A DNA stretch of 17,177 nt, from the NCBI GenBank assembly GCA_041164425.1, contig JBEAPO010000002.1, positions 1 through 17,177 on the forward strand, in the 5' to 3' direction. The notes beneath the pieces were generated by a model. The model was given only the letters and a program-made list of their open reading frames with translations, was not told where the DNA came from and did not search any database. Shown in pieces: positions 14,093-17,177 of the stretch (position 1 is its first letter; every line of letters starts with the position of its first letter). This DNA is from F1-20-MAGs119 sp041164425 (GTDB lineage Bacteria; Actinomycetota; Acidimicrobiia; Acidimicrobiales; Ilumatobacteraceae). Made by a program: the position numbers and the translations under genes.

Positions 14093-14440
14093 GTGCTGCG
14101 CGGCGAAATTCGAATGGTGAACTTGGAGCCGACTCAACCCGGCGAGGCGGGCAAGGTGAGACCCGCAGTCATTGTGAGCAATGACGTGCAAAACACGCGT
14201 GCAGCGATGTCAGAGTTTGGCACCGTCACAATCGCGGCCATCACTTCTAATACGTCACGGATCCTTCCGTTTCATGTGCTGCTGACTGCGAAAGAAACAG
14301 GTCTCACGCGGGACAGCAAGGTTCAAGCCGAGCAGATTCGGGCCATTTCCGTCTCGCGGATCGGCAAGCGGATTGGTCGGATCACCGCAGAGAACTCCGT
14401 CAGGCTCGACGCGGCATTACGGATTCATCTGGACCTCTGA
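14093..14440 (+). CDS. mazF: MazF/PemK-type endoribonuclease toxin
   Basis: 115 residues from the GTG at 14093. Typical MazF features appear in order: RGEIRMVNLEPTQPGEAGKVRPAVIV (strands 1-2 with the catalytic-region arginine in KVRP), then VSNDVQN, the TIAAITSN strand with the conserved T/S, and QAEQIRAISVSRI with the QIR motif, ending in a LDAALRIHLDL helix. Family knowledge: MazF cleaves mRNA, tRNA or rRNA at short specific sites and halts growth; the cut site cannot be read from the sequence. The open frame extends upstream, but that part is a shadow of the antitoxin. GGAAG before the GTG can serve as a ribosome site. Base composition looks more A/T-rich than the flanking genes, which fits a mobile module. 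It converges on the alkyl sulfatase with a 5-bp gap. Confidence 0.9.
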   Translation: MLRGEIRMVNLEPTQPGEAGKVRPAVIVSNDVQNTRAAMSEFGTVTIAAITSNTSRILPFHVLLTAKETGLTRDSKVQAEQIRAISVSRIGKRIGRITAENSVRLDAALRIHLDL

Positions 14441-14445
14441 CGAGG

Positions 14446-16335
14446 TCAGGGTTCGACGATGTTGAAGCCCGGTTCGAATGCGTCGATGTTGCCGAAGATT
14501 GTCAACAGTGCCGTCGGGTCGCCGTCGAGAGTGATGTTGCCGGCTGTGATCTGATCCATGAACGTGGTCTCCTGGAGCATCACGCGGATGAACTCGCTGC
14601 GCGACGTGGTGACGGTGACGGTTGCGCCGTCGTCGTGACGACCGGGTACAGCAAACAGCGTGCGGTTCGACAGTCCGAGCACCCACTTCTCGTTCACATC
14701 GGTGAACACCCAGTTCACGGTGGCGGACTGACCGCCGACCGATTCTGATTTCAGGCGAACCGAAACCGTGTCGAATATCTGCTCGACGGTCATCGCGCCG
14801 AGAATGCCCTTGCCGCGCGCGTTGGCGCCGCCCAACTTCACCGGACCGTTGCGCAATTCCTGGGCGCCCTGCAGATAGGCGTTGCGGAACGTCGACGACT
14901 CGGCCTGATAGCCGAGTTGTTCCAGCGCGTCAGCCTGTAGTTCACGGGCCGAGGTGTTGCCAGGGTCCGCAAAGACCAGGTGGTTCACCAGTTCGGCAAC
15001 CCAGCGGTATTCACCGGCATCGAACCATGCGCGCGCCTTCGCAAGCAGCGCATCGGCTCCGCCTGCGAGCTCGACGTAGCGCGTACCCGCGTCGGAAGGT
15101 GCGAGCTTGTTCAGGTTCGCCGGGTTGCCGTCGTACCAACTGAGGTAACGCTGGTACACGGCCTTGCAGTTGTGCACGAGGTCCCCGTAATAACCGCGGG
15201 TGTGGCCCTGGGCGAGGAATTCGTCGGGCAGCCGCAGTTCGGCCGCGATCTCGGTGGGGACGTAGCCCTTGTTGGCAAGACGCATCGTCTGGTCGTGCAT
15301 CCACTTGTAGAGGTCGCGCTGCAGGATGAGAAAGTCGCGCACGTTGTCGCTGCCCCAGCGTGGCCAGTGGTGCGATGCGAACATGAGATTCGCCTTGTCG
15401 CCGAACAGCTCGATGGCCTCGTTGATGTACTTCGACCACGCCAGCGAATTACGAACCTGCGCGCCACGAATTGGCACGAGGTTGTGCATCGTGTGAGTGC
15501 AGTTCTCGGCCGTGCAGAGCCATCCGAAGTCGGGGAAGAAAAAGTTCATCTCGGCCGGTGCTTCTGTTTCCGGCGTCAACTGAAAGACAATGCGGACACC
15601 GTCGACGTTCAGTTCTTGTCCGGTGTGTGTGATGTCGTGCGTCGGGGCAATGAGACCGGAAATATCGAAAGGGACCCCCTTGCCTAGGCCTGCATCAACG
15701 TGCGCGTCGGGTCCTGGTGGCAGGAAGGGCCCGAACTGGTACGCCGAGCGACGCAGCATTGCCGGGCCCGCGATGATGTTTTCCGATACCGCCTCGTGGA
15801 GGAAGCCCTCGGGGGCGATGACAATACAGCGACCCGCATCCACGTCGGCCTGCGAAGTGATGCCGAGAACACCACCGAAGTGATCGGCGTGAGAGTGGGT
15901 GTAAATCACCGCCACGACGGGACGTGAGCCGAGGTGCTGGTTCGCCAGGTCGAGCGACGCGCGTGCTGAGTTTCCCGACGTCAGGGGGTCGACGACGATC
16001 CATCCCGACTGGCTTTCGATGAAAGTTATGTTCGAGATGTCGTAACCGCGCACCTGCCAGCACTTGGGCGCAACTTCGAACAGCCCATGTCGTTTGTTGA
16101 GTTGTGCTTGGCGCCAGAGGCTGGGGTTGACGGTGTCGGGCGCCGACGTGCCGTCTGTGATGAAGTCGTAGCGCGAGATGTCCCACACCATTCGATTGGA
16201 GTTCGGGTCAGGGACTCGTCCATCGGGGATCGAGGCTATGAAGCCGCGGTCGACGCGCGTGAAGTCATCGGGATCGAGGTCGAAGCGGACCGCACTATTG
16301 ACGTGTCGGGTATGTTCGGTTGCGGGCTTTCTCAA
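14446..16335 (-). CDS. Alkyl sulfatase, metallo-beta-lactamase fold (SdsA/BDS1 type)
   Basis: 629 residues, the normal size of type III alkyl sulfatases. It hydrolyses primary alkyl sulfates such as SDS to alcohol and sulfate using a two-zinc centre. The MBL domain (about 80-330) holds H147-S-H149-A-D151-H152, E258 (TEAPAEM), E277 (CTAENCTH) and H322 (SHHWP). The E-E and E-H spacings match those I recall for Pseudomonas SdsA1. A helical dimerisation domain (about 340-490) follows, then an SCP2-like lipid-binding domain (505-629). No clear export signal is visible. The TTG start at 16335 overlaps the MarR stop (TTGA), which implies coupled translation and MarR control; the first good internal ATG lies too far in. 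The released alcohol could feed alcohol and fatty-acid oxidation enzymes of the kind encoded elsewhere in the window. Confidence 0.92.
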   Translation of the reverse strand: MRKPATEHTRHVNSAVRFDLDPDDFTRVDRGFIASIPDGRVPDPNSNRMVWDISRYDFITDGTSAPDTVNPSLWRQAQLNKRHGLFEVAPKCWQVRGYDISNITFIESQSGWIVVDPLTSGNSARASLDLANQHLGSRPVVAVIYTHSHADHFGGVLGITSQADVDAGRCIVIAPEGFLHEAVSENIIAGPAMLRRSAYQFGPFLPPGPDAHVDAGLGKGVPFDISGLIAPTHDITHTGQELNVDGVRIVFQLTPETEAPAEMNFFFPDFGWLCTAENCTHTMHNLVPIRGAQVRNSLAWSKYINEAIELFGDKANLMFASHHWPRWGSDNVRDFLILQRDLYKWMHDQTMRLANKGYVPTEIAAELRLPDEFLAQGHTRGYYGDLVHNCKAVYQRYLSWYDGNPANLNKLAPSDAGTRYVELAGGADALLAKARAWFDAGEYRWVAELVNHLVFADPGNTSARELQADALEQLGYQAESSTFRNAYLQGAQELRNGPVKLGGANARGKGILGAMTVEQIFDTVSVRLKSESVGGQSATVNWVFTDVNEKWVLGLSNRTLFAVPGRHDDGATVTVTTSRSEFIRVMLQETTFMDQITAGNITLDGDPTALLTIFGNIDAFEPGFNIVEP

Positions 16336-16784
16336 CTGCGTATTCCCTTCTGGATGGATTCGAAGATTCCGGCCATGTACTTCACCTGGGTCGGAGTGAG
16401 ATGGTCGAAGAGATTCTCGCGAACGTTCCCTACGTGATCGGGAGCAGTTTTTTGGAGACGGCGAAGGCCGGTGGGGGTGAGGACCGCCAACATGCTGCGG
16501 CGGTCTTCTGCGCTGCGTTCGCGCGCGACGAGCCCACCCTTCACCAACCCGTCGAGCCGGCGGGTGAGACCACTCGGAGAGAGTCGTAGGGCATTGGCAA
16601 GGTCACACATGCGCATCGATCGGTTCTCGGCTTCGGACAGGTAGACGAGGACCTGGTAATCACCCAAAGTCAAACCGTGCTTCGAGAGGCCGCCCTCGAA
16701 CGCGGTCATGAGGTCGCCGATACTTTCGATGAAGGCACGCCAGGCGACGGCCTCGGCTTCGTTGAGCCATCGCGGCTGTGGCAT
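16332..16784 (-). CDS. MarR-family transcriptional regulator
   Basis: 150 residues from the ATG at 16784. Open reading continues to a TTG at 16805, but TACGCT (a TANNNT box) ends exactly 6 nt before the ATG, so the mRNA would start at the ATG. The winged helix-turn-helix spans about residues 38-105: LTLGDYQVLVYLSEAENRSM, CDLANALRLSPSGLTRRLDGL as the recognition helix and ERSAEDRRSMLAVLTPTG as the wing with the hallmark DRR. Flanking helices form the dimer interface. MarR proteins are usually dimeric repressors released by phenolic, lipid-like or oxidant ligands. Coupling to the alkyl sulfatase gene by TTGA suggests it senses a surfactant, fatty alcohol or related compound, which is inference. 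Two TTGC-N4-GCAA sites lie immediately upstream, so autoregulation is expected. Confidence 0.9.
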   Translation of the reverse strand: MPQPRWLNEAEAVAWRAFIESIGDLMTAFEGGLSKHGLTLGDYQVLVYLSEAENRSMRMCDLANALRLSPSGLTRRLDGLVKGGLVARERSAEDRRSMLAVLTPTGLRRLQKTAPDHVGNVRENLFDHLTPTQVKYMAGIFESIQKGIRS

Positions 16785-16790
16785 ACGATC

Positions 16791-16796
16791 AGCGTA
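16791..16796 (-). promoter_or_regulatory. -10 box (TACGCT) of the marR-alkyl sulfatase operon
   Basis: Read on the minus strand, TACGCT fits TANNNT and ends 6 nt before the ATG at 16784. The first operator begins one base further upstream. Confidence 0.5.
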
Positions 16797-16797
16797 G

Positions 16798-16809
16798 TTG
16801 CGCAAGCAA
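16798..16809. promoter_or_regulatory. Candidate MarR operator 1, TTGC-N4-GCAA
   Basis: TTGCGCAAGCAA has the TTGC...GCAA arms and also contains the 8-bp palindrome TTGCGCAA. It lies at about -14 to -25 of the predicted marR start, between the -10 and -35 elements. Confidence 0.55.
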
Positions 16810-16814
16810 GATTA

Positions 16815-16826
16815 TTGCGACCGCAA
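16815..16826. promoter_or_regulatory. Candidate MarR operator 2, TTGCG-N2-CGCAA
   Basis: TTGCGACCGCAA has perfect 5-bp arms and differs from the pirin-promoter site (11993-12004) only in the 2-bp centre. It lies 17 bp from operator 1 and about -31 to -42 from the marR start, so bound protein would block -35 recognition. It also lies within the upstream region of the divergent SnoaL-like gene. Confidence 0.6.
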
Positions 16827-16856
16827 ACGTTGGGGCAATTCACGAAACGGGGGACC

Positions 16857-17177
16857 ATGTCGGCGGATCTTGAGAAGCGCATCGCGCGCCTGGAAGCAAT
16901 CGAAGCGGTGCGTTATGCGTTCCATCGCTACTTCTACGCGATCGACAACAACAACATCGACCTGTTGATCAACGAGGTGTTCACGAAGGACGCCGTACTC
17001 GTGATCTCGAACTACCCGCCTGGCAGCGGCCAGAACCTTCTTCTCGATACCGAAGAGAAGATCCGCGCGGTCTACGGCCCGATCAAGGCTGACGGTCACC
17101 GTCACAACGCGGCGAACACCTCGGTCTGGGTCAACGACGACATCACCGAAGCGAAGGTGACGAGCTTCTTCGTCACC
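16857..17177 (+). CDS. SnoaL-like / NTF2-fold protein, 5' part only
   Basis: 107 codons are visible from the ATG at 16857, which follows a GGGGGA ribosome site by two bases; the gene runs off the window. The sequence starts with a helix (LEKRIARLEAIEAVRYAFHR) followed by YFYAIDNNNIDLL, and later HRHNAANTSVWVNDDITEAKV, matching the cone-shaped alpha+beta fold of SnoaL_4-type proteins that carry a conserved histidine at this place. Members are cyclases, isomerases, dehydratases or small subunits of ring-hydroxylating dioxygenases, and many have no known reaction. It diverges from marR across 72 bp containing two putative MarR operators, so MarR control is likely. I see no strict TANNNT box for it on the plus strand. 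Confidence 0.75.
   Translation, partial: MSADLEKRIARLEAIEAVRYAFHRYFYAIDNNNIDLLINEVFTKDAVLVISNYPPGSGQNLLLDTEEKIRAVYGPIKADGHRHNAANTSVWVNDDITEAKVTSFFVT

Overview
The window is about 17 kb of GC-rich, densely coded bacterial DNA with frequent GTG and TTG starts, 4-base GTGA/TTGA stop-start overlaps and several TANNNT -10 boxes exactly 6 nt before a start codon (leaderless-type promoters). With the gene families present (MDR alcohol dehydrogenase, acyl-CoA ligase, ACAD, TAP-like lipoprotein hydrolase, MazEF, SnoaL-like protein) this fits an actinobacterium. Acidimicrobiia (Ilumatobacter-like) is my best guess, but that is inference. I see no rRNA, tRNA, CRISPR array, insertion sequence or replication origin, and no stretch above 300 bases without a gene.

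Left part (1-6320, all +): the tail of a zinc-type alcohol dehydrogenase is translationally coupled to a full-length GH2 beta-galactosidase. An acyl-CoA ligase, the ribosome-assembly GTPase EngB and an EamA-family transporter follow. Middle (6268-10017): an MFS transporter and an unusually short TetR regulator form a leftward pair that diverges from a rightward ACAD-type acyl-CoA dehydrogenase/alpha-beta hydrolase pair. The two -10 boxes of the divergent promoters make up the arms of one imperfect inverted repeat.

Right part (10020-14440): two toxin-antitoxin modules, an XRE antitoxin with an AbiEii/DUF6036-like nucleotidyltransferase and a ribbon-helix-helix antitoxin with MazF. They flank a pirin, a TAP-like lipoprotein hydrolase and a pyridoxamine-phosphate-oxidase-fold protein. 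Both antitoxin genes have a leaderless-type promoter with an inverted repeat at the -35/spacer region, a self-repression layout.

Far right (14446-17177): a MarR regulator is coupled by a TTGA overlap to a SdsA-type metallo-beta-lactamase alkyl sulfatase and diverges from a SnoaL-like gene. The MarR/SnoaL intergenic region holds two copies of TTGC-N4-GCAA. A third copy sits over the predicted start of the pirin transcript 5 kb away. This predicts a small MarR regulon (marR, alkyl sulfatase, SnoaL-like protein, pirin) and is the most testable new idea here. Four convergent gene pairs end with overlaps or gaps of at most 5 bp, leaving no room for conventional terminators.
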